From Butyrivibrio fibrisolvens (lineage in GTDB: Bacteria; Bacillota; Clostridia; Lachnospirales; Lachnospiraceae), in NCBI RefSeq assembly GCF_023206215.1, contig NZ_CP065800.1:3410001-3474000 (forward strand): DNA of 64,000 bases. Reading direction: 5' to 3'. How positions within the stretch are numbered: position 1 is the stretch's first letter; each line of letters starts with the position of its first letter. The position numbers and the translations under genes are program-made. Positions 1 to 9,219 of this stretch are shown here, in pieces. The notes beneath the pieces are model-generated. The model was given only the letters and a program-made list of their open reading frames with translations, did no database searches and had not been told where the DNA came from.

Positions 1-606
1 CTCATCACGAATCTTGTCGATGAATTCCTGATTCCTTGAAGGAGTATTGTGTGCGCTGTCAATTACCTGATGCATCTTGTCTACGCACTCCTGAAGGTCA
101 TCATTGACAAGGATGTAGTCATACTCTTCGATGCCCTCTGACTCTTCAACTGCTCTCTTAAGGCGGCCTCTTATAACTTCATCAGATTCTGTACCACGTC
201 CTCTGAGTCTTTTTTCAAGTTCAGCAGCAGACGGAGGCATTACGAATAATAAAAGTGCATCCGGGTACTGCTTCCTTATCTGTCTTGCGCCCTGGATCTC
301 GATCTCAAGGATCACGTCCTTGCCTTCTTCCATCTGCTTTTCTACAAAGCTTCTGGGTGTTCCGTAATAGTGTCCGCAGTATCCTGCATGTTCTATAAGT
401 CCGTCTTCTTCTATGAGCTTCTCGAACTCATTATCTGTAATGAAGAAGTACTCTCTTCCGTTCTCTTCGCCCGGTCTTGGATCTCTGGTCGTAGCAGAAA
501 CAGACAGTGCATAACCGTCATACTTCTTGACCAGTTCCTTCATAAGTGTACCTTTGCCTGTGCCGGAAAAACCTGACACAACTACTAAAAATCCTTTACG
601 TTTCAT
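1..606 (-). CDS. gmk: Guanylate kinase, 3' end outside the window
   Basis: Guanylate kinase phosphorylates GMP to GDP with ATP in the cytoplasm. The reverse complement reads MKRKGFLVVVSGFSGTGKGT at its start, with a P-loop (GFSGTGKGT, Phe where Pro is usual) and the GMP-binding stretch TTRDPRPGEENGREYFF, then an EIEIQGARQI segment typical of the family. 202 codons are present and the frame is open to the window edge, so only the last few residues are missing. The ATG overlaps the end of remA by 11 bases. The yicC-remA-gmk order is standard in Firmicutes and supports one operon. Confidence 0.97.
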   Translation of the reverse strand, partial: MKRKGFLVVVSGFSGTGKGTLMKELVKKYDGYALSVSATTRDPRPGEENGREYFFITDNEFEKLIEEDGLIEHAGYCGHYYGTPRSFVEKQMEEGKDVILEIEIQGARQIRKQYPDALLLFVMPPSAAELEKRLRGRGTESDEVIRGRLKRAVEESEGIEEYDYILVNDDLQECVDKMHQVIDSAHNTPSRNQEFIDKIRDE

Positions 607-856
607 CTGTATCTTTTCCTATACTTCCTGTTTGTATTCTTGATGCAATCGTCTCCGGCAAAAGAGCCGAGAGAACGACTGTATTATTCTCCATAATAAG
701 GACAGCTTTGGTCTTCCTGCCTGCGCTGGCATCTATGATACGGCCCTCATCCCTGGCTTTCTGGACAAGGCGCTTAACAGGCGCTGCATCAGGAACAACT
801 ATACTGATGACCTTATCAACATTAACAATATTACCAAAACCTATATGAGTAAACAT
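596..856 (-). CDS. remA: RemA/DUF370 family regulatory protein
   Basis: Small DNA-binding protein of the RemA (YlzA, DUF370) family; in Bacillus subtilis RemA activates matrix and osmoprotection genes. The protein begins MFTHIGFGNIVNVDKVISIV, matching the conserved family start, and is about 86 residues, the usual size. The frame can be extended two codons to a GTG at 862, but that GTG overlaps the AAGAGG ribosome binding site, whose spacing fits ATG at 856. Its last codons overlap the start of gmk. Target genes in this organism cannot be read from the sequence. Confidence 0.9.
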   Translation of the reverse strand: MFTHIGFGNIVNVDKVISIVVPDAAPVKRLVQKARDEGRIIDASAGRKTKAVLIMENNTVVLSALLPETIASRIQTGSIGKDTDET

Positions 857-929
857 ATACACCTCTTAATAGCTATGTCCAAAGCTATGATAGCTACCGC
901 TCATCAGCTCCTCGACTAATGCGCTATTT

Positions 930-1817
930 TTACTCGATATTCTGAATCTGCTCTCTTATCTTCTCTATCGTAGTCTTGAGCTCGATAGCCTTGTCAGAAA
1001 CAGCTATATCTGTAGACTTGGAAAGAGTGGTGTTGGCTTCTCTGTTCATCTCCTGAGCAAGGAAGTCAAGCTTTCTGCCGATTCCGTTCTCATCATCGCC
1101 TTCTTCCAAAGCGCTTCGAACAGCTTCAATGTGGCTTCTGAGTCTTACAAGCTCTTCATCTACACAGATCTTATCTGCAAAAATGGTAACTTCCATAGCA
1201 AGCCTGTTCTCGTCTATCTGAGTATCTTCAAGAAGAGCTGCGATCTTCTCACGAAGAGAAGTCTTGTATTCCTCGATGATCTGCGGAGACCTTAGCGTGA
1301 TGAATTCTACATCCTGCTGCATGATATCAAGTTTCTTGTTAAGATCTTCCTTGAGGAACTCACCCTCTCTTGATCTTGCAGCCGCAAACTGCTCACACGC
1401 CTCATCAAGAGCCTTTTTAAGTGGCTCCCAGAGAGTCTTTTCATCTATCTCCATAGCTTCCATAGTAAGAACATCAGGGAATCTTGCAAGAACTGAAAGT
1501 CTTACGTCATTCTGTAATCCAAAATCTTCTGACATCTGTTTCAGGCAGTCCATATATTCAGCAGCGATATCATGATTGTACTGAACTTTGGTATCAGCCT
1601 CCGTAAGGTCTTCATAGTTTATAAAAACATCAACCTTACCTCTTTTCATATATAACTTAAGTTCCTTGCGGATGTCTGCTTCAAGTGAATTGAACATCTT
1701 GGGCATCTTGATTCCAAGGTCCAGATATCTGTTGTTTACTGATTTAAGTTCTACACTGATACGGCGATTGTCGAAGCTGACTTCGCTTCTGCCGAATCCT
1801 GTCATACTGCTGACCAT
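930..1817 (-). CDS. yicC: YicC/YloC family endoribonuclease
   Basis: 295-residue YicC-family protein, an RNA-degradation factor reported as an endoribonuclease in enterobacteria and Bacillus. The start MVSSMTGFGRSE is the family signature, and the C-terminal DUF1732 region (GRKLDFLAQEMNREANTTLSKS) carries the conserved acidic and Arg residues. A TTCGGAGG ribosome binding site precedes ATG 1817. It is the first gene of the yicC-remA-gmk group; the gap to remA is 73 bases with no terminator. Confidence 0.95.
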   Translation of the reverse strand: MVSSMTGFGRSEVSFDNRRISVELKSVNNRYLDLGIKMPKMFNSLEADIRKELKLYMKRGKVDVFINYEDLTEADTKVQYNHDIAAEYMDCLKQMSEDFGLQNDVRLSVLARFPDVLTMEAMEIDEKTLWEPLKKALDEACEQFAAARSREGEFLKEDLNKKLDIMQQDVEFITLRSPQIIEEYKTSLREKIAALLEDTQIDENRLAMEVTIFADKICVDEELVRLRSHIEAVRSALEEGDDENGIGRKLDFLAQEMNREANTTLSKSTDIAVSDKAIELKTTIEKIREQIQNIE

Positions 1818-1925
1818 AAAAAGCCTCCGAATTAGATTTTGATTTCAATCAAGAAAATACATAGATATAAACATTATAGGACGAAGTCAATATTAGCGTC
1901 AACAAGCTACGCGACGCATAAAGTC

Positions 1926-1959
1926 CCATAAAATTAGGGGCGCATCTTCATTACGCCCC
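1926..1959 (-). terminator. Rho-independent terminator after rqcH
   Basis: On the minus strand a GGGGCG/CGCCCC stem with an 11-base loop (1937-1959) is followed by TAATTTTATG, just past the rqcH stop codon at 1972. Confidence 0.7.
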
Positions 1960-1971
1960 ATAGCCGCCATA

Positions 1972-3738
1972 TCAGTCAGTCTGTGTAAGGGCTGATATAT
2001 CCGGTTTTATAGCCATCGAGTAATTAGTATAATACACTACAAATCCCGGTTTGGCACCGCCGGGCTTCTTGACATTCTTGCGCTGGAGATAGTCGATCTC
2101 TACTTTCTCCTGCTCCTTGGCTTTAGAATAAAAAGCCGCAAGTGCTGCTGCCTCTTCAAAAGCCTTGTCCGGAACTTCCTTGCCACCTGTTTGAAGTATT
2201 ACATGTGATCCGGGCATACCCTTGGCATGGAACCACCAGTCTCCGCCATTAGCTACCTTAAAAGTCAGCTGGTCATTCTGATAATTGTTCTTGCCAACAT
2301 ATATATCAAAACCATCTGAGCTCTTATAATGAAGCGGCTTACTCTTTGTCTGAAGCCTTGAAGATTTCTTCTTTTCACCCCTTTTATGGATATAGCCTGC
2401 TTCTACAAGCTCATCTCTTATAGGAACAAGATCTTCTTCGCCCTGTGCTATATCAAGTGCATTCTGAATGGACTCAAGATGGTCTTTTTCTGCTTCTACT
2501 TCCTTAGTAAGCGTTTCGAGGTTCTCAGCAGTACGCTTGAGCTTATTGTACCTTTCAAAATACCTCTTGGCGTTCTGACTGGCTGTAAGCGTAGGATCAA
2601 GCGGGATCGTAAGATCATTTCCTGTATTATAATCATTGACAGTTATAGACTTGGCAGAAGGCTCTGCGCTATATCCATACACATTAAGAAGCTCTCCGTA
2701 TACGCGGTATTTATCCCTTTTCTCAGTATCCTTGAGCTGCTGAAGCTGAAGGTCATACTTTCTTACAGTCCTTTCAAGAGCTGTAGCAACGATATGCCTT
2801 AAGTCTGCAGACTTCTGACGTATCCTTGTTATAGCATTTTTCTCAGCATAATAGCTCTCCAAAAGGGATGACATATTGTCATAATCCTTGAGCATACATC
2901 CCGGCATCTTCTCATAGGTCATAAGATGAAAAGGTGCATACTCTTTGGGCTGACCATTCTCATAGCATATGGCAGGTTTATACTCGCCATCTTTTATCCT
3001 TGTCATAAAAAGGTCGAATACATTATAAAGTCTCTCCATCTGGCCGCTTGAAAGTGCAGATGCAGGAAGCTGTGAGTCAACATCAGCTCTGAAACATATC
3101 TCCTGAGCTATAGTTGAAGCAAATCCTGTATATGAACCATATATAGCCTTAAACACAGGACCCGCTTTTTCCAAAAGAGCCTTGTCAAAAGACTCTCTTG
3201 TAGCCTCTTTGGGGTTGAGCTTGTTCTGCTGATCAGGGATGAAGTACTCTCTTCCCGGCAGTACCTCACGAACTGATGATACTGACGCAGGTACATGCTT
3301 AATAGAATCTATTATAGTATTGTCATCATCTACAAAGATGATATTGGAATACTTGCCCATAAGCTCTATAAGAAGAGTTTTGGTCTTCATATCTCCCATC
3401 TCATCCATGTGCTCTACATTGAACCTAATGATACGCTCCATGGAAGGCTGCTCTATAGATCTGATACGCCCATTTAGAAGATGTTTCCTTAGCACCATGC
3501 AGAAAGTAGGTGCCTGCTGGGGACTGGGCTTATTCTCATCAGACATATATACAAGCGGAAGAGACGCATCTGCAGACAGATATACTCTGACTTGTCCTCC
3601 TCCACGCTCAGCCTGAGGCTTGATCGTAAGAAGGATCTCATCCTTCTCCGTCTGCGCTATCTTGTAAATGCGGCCGTCAGTACATCTGTCTGACAATTCT
3701 CTTGTTATCGCCGCAACTGTGATACCATCGAATGCCAT
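1972..3738 (-). CDS. rqcH: RqcH/Rqc2-type NFACT protein of ribosome quality control
   Basis: 588-residue NFACT protein (formerly annotated fibronectin-binding protein). In Firmicutes RqcH binds obstructed 50S subunits with peptidyl-tRNA and adds C-terminal Ala tails. Visible order: NFACT-N domain (MAFDGITVAAITRELSDR start; SMERIIRF near residue 105, the position of the DR/ER motif needed for tailing), a central coiled-coil of about residues 290-440, and NFACT-R (YKSSDGFDIYVGKNNYQND, then WWFHAKGMPGSHVIL). Length is typical. A standalone gene with its own terminator, downstream of trpS on the same strand. Confidence 0.95.
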   Translation of the reverse strand: MAFDGITVAAITRELSDRCTDGRIYKIAQTEKDEILLTIKPQAERGGGQVRVYLSADASLPLVYMSDENKPSPQQAPTFCMVLRKHLLNGRIRSIEQPSMERIIRFNVEHMDEMGDMKTKTLLIELMGKYSNIIFVDDDNTIIDSIKHVPASVSSVREVLPGREYFIPDQQNKLNPKEATRESFDKALLEKAGPVFKAIYGSYTGFASTIAQEICFRADVDSQLPASALSSGQMERLYNVFDLFMTRIKDGEYKPAICYENGQPKEYAPFHLMTYEKMPGCMLKDYDNMSSLLESYYAEKNAITRIRQKSADLRHIVATALERTVRKYDLQLQQLKDTEKRDKYRVYGELLNVYGYSAEPSAKSITVNDYNTGNDLTIPLDPTLTASQNAKRYFERYNKLKRTAENLETLTKEVEAEKDHLESIQNALDIAQGEEDLVPIRDELVEAGYIHKRGEKKKSSRLQTKSKPLHYKSSDGFDIYVGKNNYQNDQLTFKVANGGDWWFHAKGMPGSHVILQTGGKEVPDKAFEEAAALAAFYSKAKEQEKVEIDYLQRKNVKKPGGAKPGFVVYYTNYSMAIKPDISALTQTD

Positions 3739-3815
3739 TTAAGCTTTCCTTTCACGCATTGAAAAAAGATATACTGATCATTCTGTTATTCTTTTTCCAA
3801 AGCAAATACAATCTT

Positions 3816-3848
3816 GTAAAAGAGGCAAGCCCAATCAAGGCCTGCCTC
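3816..3848 (-). terminator. Rho-independent terminator after trpS
   Basis: Minus-strand stem GAGGCAGGCC/GGCTTGCCTC (3822-3848) followed by TTTTAC; it lies 91 bases downstream of the trpS stop. Confidence 0.65.
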
Positions 3849-3938
3849 AAACCATTATCATCTACTGATATATGTACATTCATATACCCTGTGCCATATC
3901 TGTACTATAAATGTCCAGGCATAAGGTCATCACTGCAA

Positions 3939-4967
3939 TTATGGCTGTACGAAGCCGATCTTCTTGTATACCTTACGAAGAGTCTTGTTGGCAACATAAG
4001 AAGCCTTCTGAGCGCCTTCTCTGTAGACAGATTCAAGATATGCCTTGTCTGCAAGGATTCTCTTAGTCTCATCCTGAATAGGTTTAAGAGCATCTATAAC
4101 GACCTCACCTACTGCAGGCTTGAACACACCGTATCCCTGACCTTCGAACTCCTTCTCGATTTCTTCAAAACTCTTACCTGTGAAGGTTGAGTAGATGTTC
4201 ATAAGGTTGGCTACACCAGGCTTGTTCTCTCTATCATAACGTACACAGTTCTCTCTATCTGAGTCTGTAACTGCACGCTTAAACTTACGAGCGATAACAT
4301 CAGGCTCATCCATAAGAAATACGCATCCGTCAGGAACTGACTTACTCATCTTGTCTTCAGGTGTAGACAGACCATAGATCCTGGCTCCTGTCTTAGCGAT
4401 AAGAGGTTCAGGGATCTTGAATACATCGCCATATATATTATTGAATCTTGTAGCAATATCACGTGTTATCTCAACATGCTGCTTCTGATCTTCTCCAACA
4501 GGGACGAAATCAGGCTGATACAGAAGGATGTCAGCAGCCATAAGTGAAGGATATGCAAAAAGACCTGCATTGATATTGTCCTTGTGCTTAGCAGACTTAT
4601 CCTTGAACTGAGTCATACGAGACAGCTCACCAAACATGGTATAGCACTGCAGAACCCATCCAAGCTGTGAATGCTGCGGTACATGTGACTGAATGAAAAG
4701 AGTGTTCTTCTCAGGATCAAGACCGCATGCGATATACTGTGCAAGCTGATTAATAGTTCTCTTACGAAGTGCTGCTGGATCCTGTCTTACAGTGATAGTA
4801 TGAAGGTCTGCCATGAAATAAAAGCAGTCATACTCATCTTCTCTTACTTTCCAGTTCTTGATGGCTCCAAGGTAGTTGCCAAGGTGAAGATCACCACTCG
4901 GCTGTATTCCTGAAAGAAGTACTTTCTTCTTTTCCTGTGTTGTTTCTAATGATTTATTCTCTTCCAT
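3939..4967 (-). CDS. trpS: Tryptophanyl-tRNA synthetase
   Basis: Class I aminoacyl-tRNA synthetase charging tRNA-Trp. The protein (342 residues, normal length) shows LSGIQPSGDLHLGNYLGAI, which contains the HIGH-equivalent HLGN, the tryptophan-pocket region FMADLHTIT and the KMSKS loop (EDKMSKSVPDG). GAGG lies upstream of ATG 4967. The roughly 190-base leader contains a GAAGA-type hairpin (5010-5037) but I found no T-box antiterminator sequence. The gene has its own terminator and appears monocistronic. Confidence 0.98.
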   Translation of the reverse strand: MEENKSLETTQEKKKVLLSGIQPSGDLHLGNYLGAIKNWKVREDEYDCFYFMADLHTITVRQDPAALRKRTINQLAQYIACGLDPEKNTLFIQSHVPQHSQLGWVLQCYTMFGELSRMTQFKDKSAKHKDNINAGLFAYPSLMAADILLYQPDFVPVGEDQKQHVEITRDIATRFNNIYGDVFKIPEPLIAKTGARIYGLSTPEDKMSKSVPDGCVFLMDEPDVIARKFKRAVTDSDRENCVRYDRENKPGVANLMNIYSTFTGKSFEEIEKEFEGQGYGVFKPAVGEVVIDALKPIQDETKRILADKAYLESVYREGAQKASYVANKTLRKVYKKIGFVQP

Positions 4968-5202
4968 TTTAAAATCCTCGTCTTTTCTTTTTAGGGTATT
5001 TGTCGTCTATTATGAAGATCAGCCTGATATCGGCTGTCTTCCGGACATATTATGGTTTCAGATGTCGTTATAGGCTACGCCATCGAAGCACAAGACGAAG
5101 GTTCTTGTTAATAACCATTGTGTTCATATATTTTGAATTCCCTTACAATGTGACTTTCAAACTAGTATACCATCAAAGGAATGCTTTTTTAAGTACCTAT
5201 TT

Positions 5203-5230
5203 AAAAAAGACCACATTTGTGGTCTTTTTT
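5203..5230. terminator. Bidirectional hairpin terminator
   Basis: GACCACA/TGTGGTC stem (5209-5224) flanked by A6 and T6 runs. It can end minus-strand transcription from the flippase gene, whose stop is at 5266. Confidence 0.75.
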
Positions 5231-5265
5231 ATGTCTATTCCTCTTAGACAATGCAGTATATATTT

Positions 5266-6924
5266 TCATAAAAGCTTCACTTTTTTTAGTATAGGTATTA
5301 GTTTGTATCCCTTTGGAAGGCTTCTGAGAACTTCTTCTGTGATAGTACCGCTCTTTATAAGTACTGCCGCATAAGTCAGTGCGCCGATTCCTATCGCTAT
5401 AGCTGTAGCAATAAGGTTCACAAAATATCCAACTTCTGCCATTCCGCCAAAAGGAATAGTCAGTACAAAGTAAACCGCAAATGCCGCAGCACCCATCACC
5501 ACGGCTGCTACAGCAGGCATAATGTAGATTGACTTTGTATCAAGGTTAAGACCAAGTCTCTTTCTGCAGGAAATATCATTTAGTACAAAAAGGATAAAGG
5601 CATATATAACCCTCGTAATTACAAGGCTCATATTATCAAGTGGTGTTACTAATAGAATAACTATAAGTATAACTGTCTGAGCCACAAGTGCTATCAATGC
5701 GTTTATAACCGGCACAAAAAGTCTGCCGGTTCCCTGCAGTACGGAGTTAGTTATGGTTGACTGCGAATAAAAGATTACTGTAAGCGATAGAACAGAAAGA
5801 AGCATAGCCGCCTGATCAAGAGATCCTCTTTGAGGGAAAAGGATCATCGTAACAGGTCTTGCAAGTGCTATAAGCCCTATAGCTGATGGAATAGCAACAA
5901 GCATTGAAACACGGATAACTTTAGTTGCTATCTCCTTAGACTGCTCTTTTTCTCCCTTAATGAATTTAGCTGAAATGCTTGGTATCATAGCAGATGCCAT
6001 AGCAGAAGCCATAGCGATCGGTATAGTTGTAATAGTAAGTGCCTTACCTGCATATATTCCATACATGGATGCCGTATCAGACTCACTTAATCCCCTGACA
6101 CCCATCATGAAAGCGTAGAAGATCTTCTGATTAATGTTAGGTGTGATGTTATAAAGAACAGTACTAAAAAGAAACGGAAGTACGACCATCACTATCTGGA
6201 AGATTATCATCCTGGTACTCTCCACCTGCCCCTTATCACTAGCAATCCTCTTTCTAACATTAGCCCTGTTTACATAATAAACAAAAAGCATAAATAAAAG
6301 AGCTGTAAGAACACCTGCACCTGTACCAAGAGCGCTTCCTGCAGCGCCATAGATCGCAGGATTAACCGAAGGATCTGTAGCCATCTTCGAAATAGCAATA
6401 TTAGTAAGAACAAAAGCTGCAAGTATGCTGACCACAGCATTAATGATCTGCTCCGCTATCTGGGATATAGATGTAGGAACCATAGTCCTGTTCGCCTGGA
6501 AATATCCCCTTAAAACGCCAAGAGGTCCATACAGAAGAACTGTAGGCCCGAATACTCTAAGTACATAAGCTCCCCCTTCTCCAACAAGAAATCTTGATAA
6601 AGCCATAAGAAGGATTCCGCATATAGTACCTGATATTCCTACAAAGACAAGGGCACAGCGAAAAAGCTTCTGCGCGCTCTTGTACTGCCCAAGTGCATAC
6701 TTCTGAGACATAACCTTGGATATAGCCGAAGGTATGCTATAAGATGCAATCATAAGAGCAGTTATATACCAGTTGTATGCAGCATTATAATATCCATTGC
6801 CCTCATCTCCTATAATTGAAGTAAGAGGGCTCTTATATAAAAGACCTATGATCCTTACAACAATACCTGCCGCAGCCAGTATACCTGCCTGTTTTAATAT
6901 TCCGTTACTACCATTTTCTGCCAT
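5266..6924 (-). CDS. SpoVB/MOP-family polysaccharide flippase-like membrane protein
   Basis: Multi-pass membrane protein of the MVF/MOP flippase superfamily (polysaccharide biosynthesis protein / stage V sporulation protein B group), which moves lipid-linked oligosaccharides across the membrane. About 14 hydrophobic segments alternate along 552 residues; GILKQAGILAAAGIVVRIIG at the N-terminus and the TSIIGDEGNGYYNAAYNWY loop are typical. The frame extends to a TTG at 6990, but ATG 6924 has an AGAAGA site and gives the normal N-terminus. The substrate could be a peptidoglycan precursor, teichoic acid or exopolysaccharide; sequence alone does not decide. The long palindrome 7033-7322 lies upstream. 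Confidence 0.88.
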   Translation of the reverse strand: MAENGSNGILKQAGILAAAGIVVRIIGLLYKSPLTSIIGDEGNGYYNAAYNWYITALMIASYSIPSAISKVMSQKYALGQYKSAQKLFRCALVFVGISGTICGILLMALSRFLVGEGGAYVLRVFGPTVLLYGPLGVLRGYFQANRTMVPTSISQIAEQIINAVVSILAAFVLTNIAISKMATDPSVNPAIYGAAGSALGTGAGVLTALLFMLFVYYVNRANVRKRIASDKGQVESTRMIIFQIVMVVLPFLFSTVLYNITPNINQKIFYAFMMGVRGLSESDTASMYGIYAGKALTITTIPIAMASAMASAMIPSISAKFIKGEKEQSKEIATKVIRVSMLVAIPSAIGLIALARPVTMILFPQRGSLDQAAMLLSVLSLTVIFYSQSTITNSVLQGTGRLFVPVINALIALVAQTVILIVILLVTPLDNMSLVITRVIYAFILFVLNDISCRKRLGLNLDTKSIYIMPAVAAVVMGAAAFAVYFVLTIPFGGMAEVGYFVNLIATAIAIGIGALTYAAVLIKSGTITEEVLRSLPKGYKLIPILKKVKLL

Positions 6925-7032
6925 GATATTAAATCTTCTTTCATAAAAATCTTCCCCACGTAGTATATAATCAATCCGCCCTTTAGACAAGTTTTTACCA
7001 GCACATATTCAAATCAGCCCCACCACTTACAG

Positions 7033-7322
7033 GCTTGCCCGCTCCATCCTAGTGACAGCATCCTCGAAGGAGTGTCCGGGACAGATAGATAATAAAAATA
7101 CCACGCTTTTAACTGTTTTATAAAATTCATGAGCGTGATAGATGGAGTTTTTTATTCTGCCCGGGGTCCACCTGTCTGAGCAAAGCGAGTTTGGACCCCA
7201 GAATAAAAGACTCCAGATATCATGCCATGAATTTATAAAAGAGTTAATGCGTGGTATTTTTATTATCTATCTGTCCCGGACACTCCTTCGAGGATGCTGT
7301 CACTAGGATGGAGCGGGCAAGC
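7033..7322. repeat. Long palindromic element, copy 1
   Basis: Perfect 74-bp inverted repeats (7033-7106 and 7249-7322) surround a 142-bp imperfectly palindromic core (7107-7248). The core tip carries GGGGTCCA/TGGACCCC around a GAGCAAAGCGAG motif. The core recurs in opposite orientation at 23335-23620 with roughly ten differences, whereas the outer arms are only weakly similar between the copies. It fills the gap between the flippase and glgA. No ORF of note is inside. Nature unknown: structured RNA, MITE-like element or chromosomal fold-back site. Confidence 0.95.
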
Positions 7323-7337
7323 TGATTCAATACAGCA

Positions 7338-8783
7338 TCAAGGTCTGAGCCAGTCGTACATCTCCTGATACTTGTTAGCAGATACCTTCCAGCTAAAGTC
7401 TACAGCCATAGCTCTGTCGATCATCTTGTTCCATTCACGCTTGTTATCATAATACAGAGCCTCAGCAGATCTTACAGTCTGCATCATCTCATGCGCATTA
7501 TAATTGGTGAAGGAGAAACCTGTACCTGTGCTTTCAAACTTGTTATACGGCTGAACCGTGTCCTTAAGACCACCTGTCTCACGTACTATAGGAAGTGTTC
7601 CATATCTAAGAGACATAAGCTGAGACAATCCGCAAGGCTCAAAGAGTGATGGCATCAGGAACGCATCGCTTGCTGCATAGATCTTGTGTGACAGGGCTTC
7701 TGAATAATAGATATTGGCAGAAACCTTATCTCCATACTTCCATGCATAATGACGGAACATATTCTCATACTGCTCTGTACCTGTACCAAGGATCACGAAC
7801 TGAACAGCATCCTGACACATCTCATCCATAACACAGCTGATAAGATCGAATCCCTTCTGATCAGTAAGTCTTGATACGATACCGATCATCATGATCTTAT
7901 CATCCTGCGCAAGACCAAGCTCTTTTTGCAGAGCACGCTTATTGCGAACCTTCTCTTTACGGAAGTTGATAGCATCATACTTATAATCGATATACTTGTC
8001 AGTTGATGGATTGAACTCATCATAATCGATACCGTTGACGATACCGCGAAGATCATTCTCTCTGGACTTAAGAAGTCCGTTAAGGCCCTCACCATAGAAT
8101 TCAGACTTGATCTCTTCTGCGTATGTCTCTGATACAGTTGTGATGGCATCAGCATATACGATACCGCCCTTAAGAAGATCGGCATCTCCGAACATCTCAA
8201 GCTTGTCCGGTGTGAAGAAATAATCCGGAAGTCCAGTCAGATCCTTGACTACCTTCTTGTCCCATCTTCCCTGGAACTTAAGATTATGGATAGTCATGAT
8301 AGTCTTCATGCTGCGATAGAATTCATTGGCCTGAAAACGTTCTTTAAGATATACAGGAACAAGGCCTGTCTGCCAGTCATGACAGTGAACGATATCAGGA
8401 TGGAACTCTACAACAGGTAAAATAGAAAGAGCTGCCTTGGAGAAAAATGCGAACTTCTCAATTTCGAACTTAACATCATCTCCGTAAGGTTTGAAACCAT
8501 TGAAATAATACTCATTATCGATGAAGTAATAGATGATACCATTAACTTCAGCTTTAAAAATTCCTACATATTCTCTTTTCCAGTGAAAATCCATATAGAA
8601 GTTTGTTACATACTCGAGCTTGTCTGCCATCTCCTTGGCCATACAAGCATACTTAGGCATTACAATCCTAACATCGAAATATCTGTGATCGATATTGCGA
8701 GGGAGAGAGCCTACAACGTCGGCAAGACCGCCTGTTTTGATGAAAGGAACTCCTTCAGATGCAACAAAAAGAATATTCTTCAT
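7338..8783 (-). CDS. glgA: Glycogen synthase, ADP-glucose type
   Basis: GT5 starch/glycogen synthase adding glucose from ADP-glucose to alpha-1,4-glucan. 481 residues, full length. The N-terminal substrate loop KTGGLADVVGSLP, the HDWQTGLVP motif near residue 135 and the C-terminal FEPCGLSQLMSLRYGTLPIV (donor-binding E-x7-E region) are all present. No other glg gene lies nearby, so it is not part of a glycogen operon here. A minus-strand promoter is visible at 8834-8862. Confidence 0.97.
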   Translation of the reverse strand: MKNILFVASEGVPFIKTGGLADVVGSLPRNIDHRYFDVRIVMPKYACMAKEMADKLEYVTNFYMDFHWKREYVGIFKAEVNGIIYYFIDNEYYFNGFKPYGDDVKFEIEKFAFFSKAALSILPVVEFHPDIVHCHDWQTGLVPVYLKERFQANEFYRSMKTIMTIHNLKFQGRWDKKVVKDLTGLPDYFFTPDKLEMFGDADLLKGGIVYADAITTVSETYAEEIKSEFYGEGLNGLLKSRENDLRGIVNGIDYDEFNPSTDKYIDYKYDAINFRKEKVRNKRALQKELGLAQDDKIMMIGIVSRLTDQKGFDLISCVMDEMCQDAVQFVILGTGTEQYENMFRHYAWKYGDKVSANIYYSEALSHKIYAASDAFLMPSLFEPCGLSQLMSLRYGTLPIVRETGGLKDTVQPYNKFESTGTGFSFTNYNAHEMMQTVRSAEALYYDNKREWNKMIDRAMAVDFSWKVSANKYQEMYDWLRP

Positions 8784-8833
8784 GATTTTATGTTCTTCCT
8801 TTCCGATGATATCTCTTTTCTTTTATCTATAAT

Positions 8834-8862
8834 ATTATATCACACACCACTACAGGCCACAA
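8834..8862 (-). promoter_or_regulatory. Promoter of glgA
   Basis: Minus strand: -35 TTGTGG (8857-8862), 17-base spacer, -10 TATAAT (8834-8839), about 50 bases upstream of the glgA ATG. Confidence 0.55.
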
Positions 8863-9174
8863 AAAGATTCTTCTACTTATAGACAGATATGACCAATAGT
8901 CATACAATTGATATACAAGTATCCTGGATTTTTTTGTAAAAAGTACTTATTTATACCGAAAATCAAGGCGAAACATTCAGCATAAGCGCCAATATTCGCA
9001 TTAACGCAGTAAACTTTTAACTATTATTTGTCTTTGGAATTAGCGCATATTGCTAGTTTTGCAAACGAATTGTACTACCACTGACCATCGTTCATTATAT
9101 ATTTTCTATACAATTATCAATATTACGTTTGTTTCGAAAATATAATTACGTTCGATTTCATTTTTTATTTTCTT

Positions 9175-9196
9175 TTTGTTCACATTTTGTTCACAT
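9175..9196 (+). promoter_or_regulatory. Two tandem 11-bp direct repeats upstream of a candidate small RNA
   Basis: TTTGTTCACAT occurs twice with no gap (9175-9185, 9186-9196), one helical turn apart, just upstream of the transcription unit inferred at 9220-9377. A weak -35/-10 (TTGTTC, 17 bases, TAAAAG) overlaps the second copy. Activator-binding sites are a reasonable guess. Confidence 0.4.
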
Positions 9197-9219
9197 CTTT
9201 CATATATCATAAAAGTATC

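Noticed and set aside
4968..5200. T-box riboswitch before trpS
   Set aside because: No TGGnACCGCG antiterminator sequence and no leader terminator could be found; only a small hairpin.
7033..7322. Insertion sequence or terminator
   Set aside because: No transposase frame, and arms are far too long and lack the T run of an intrinsic terminator.
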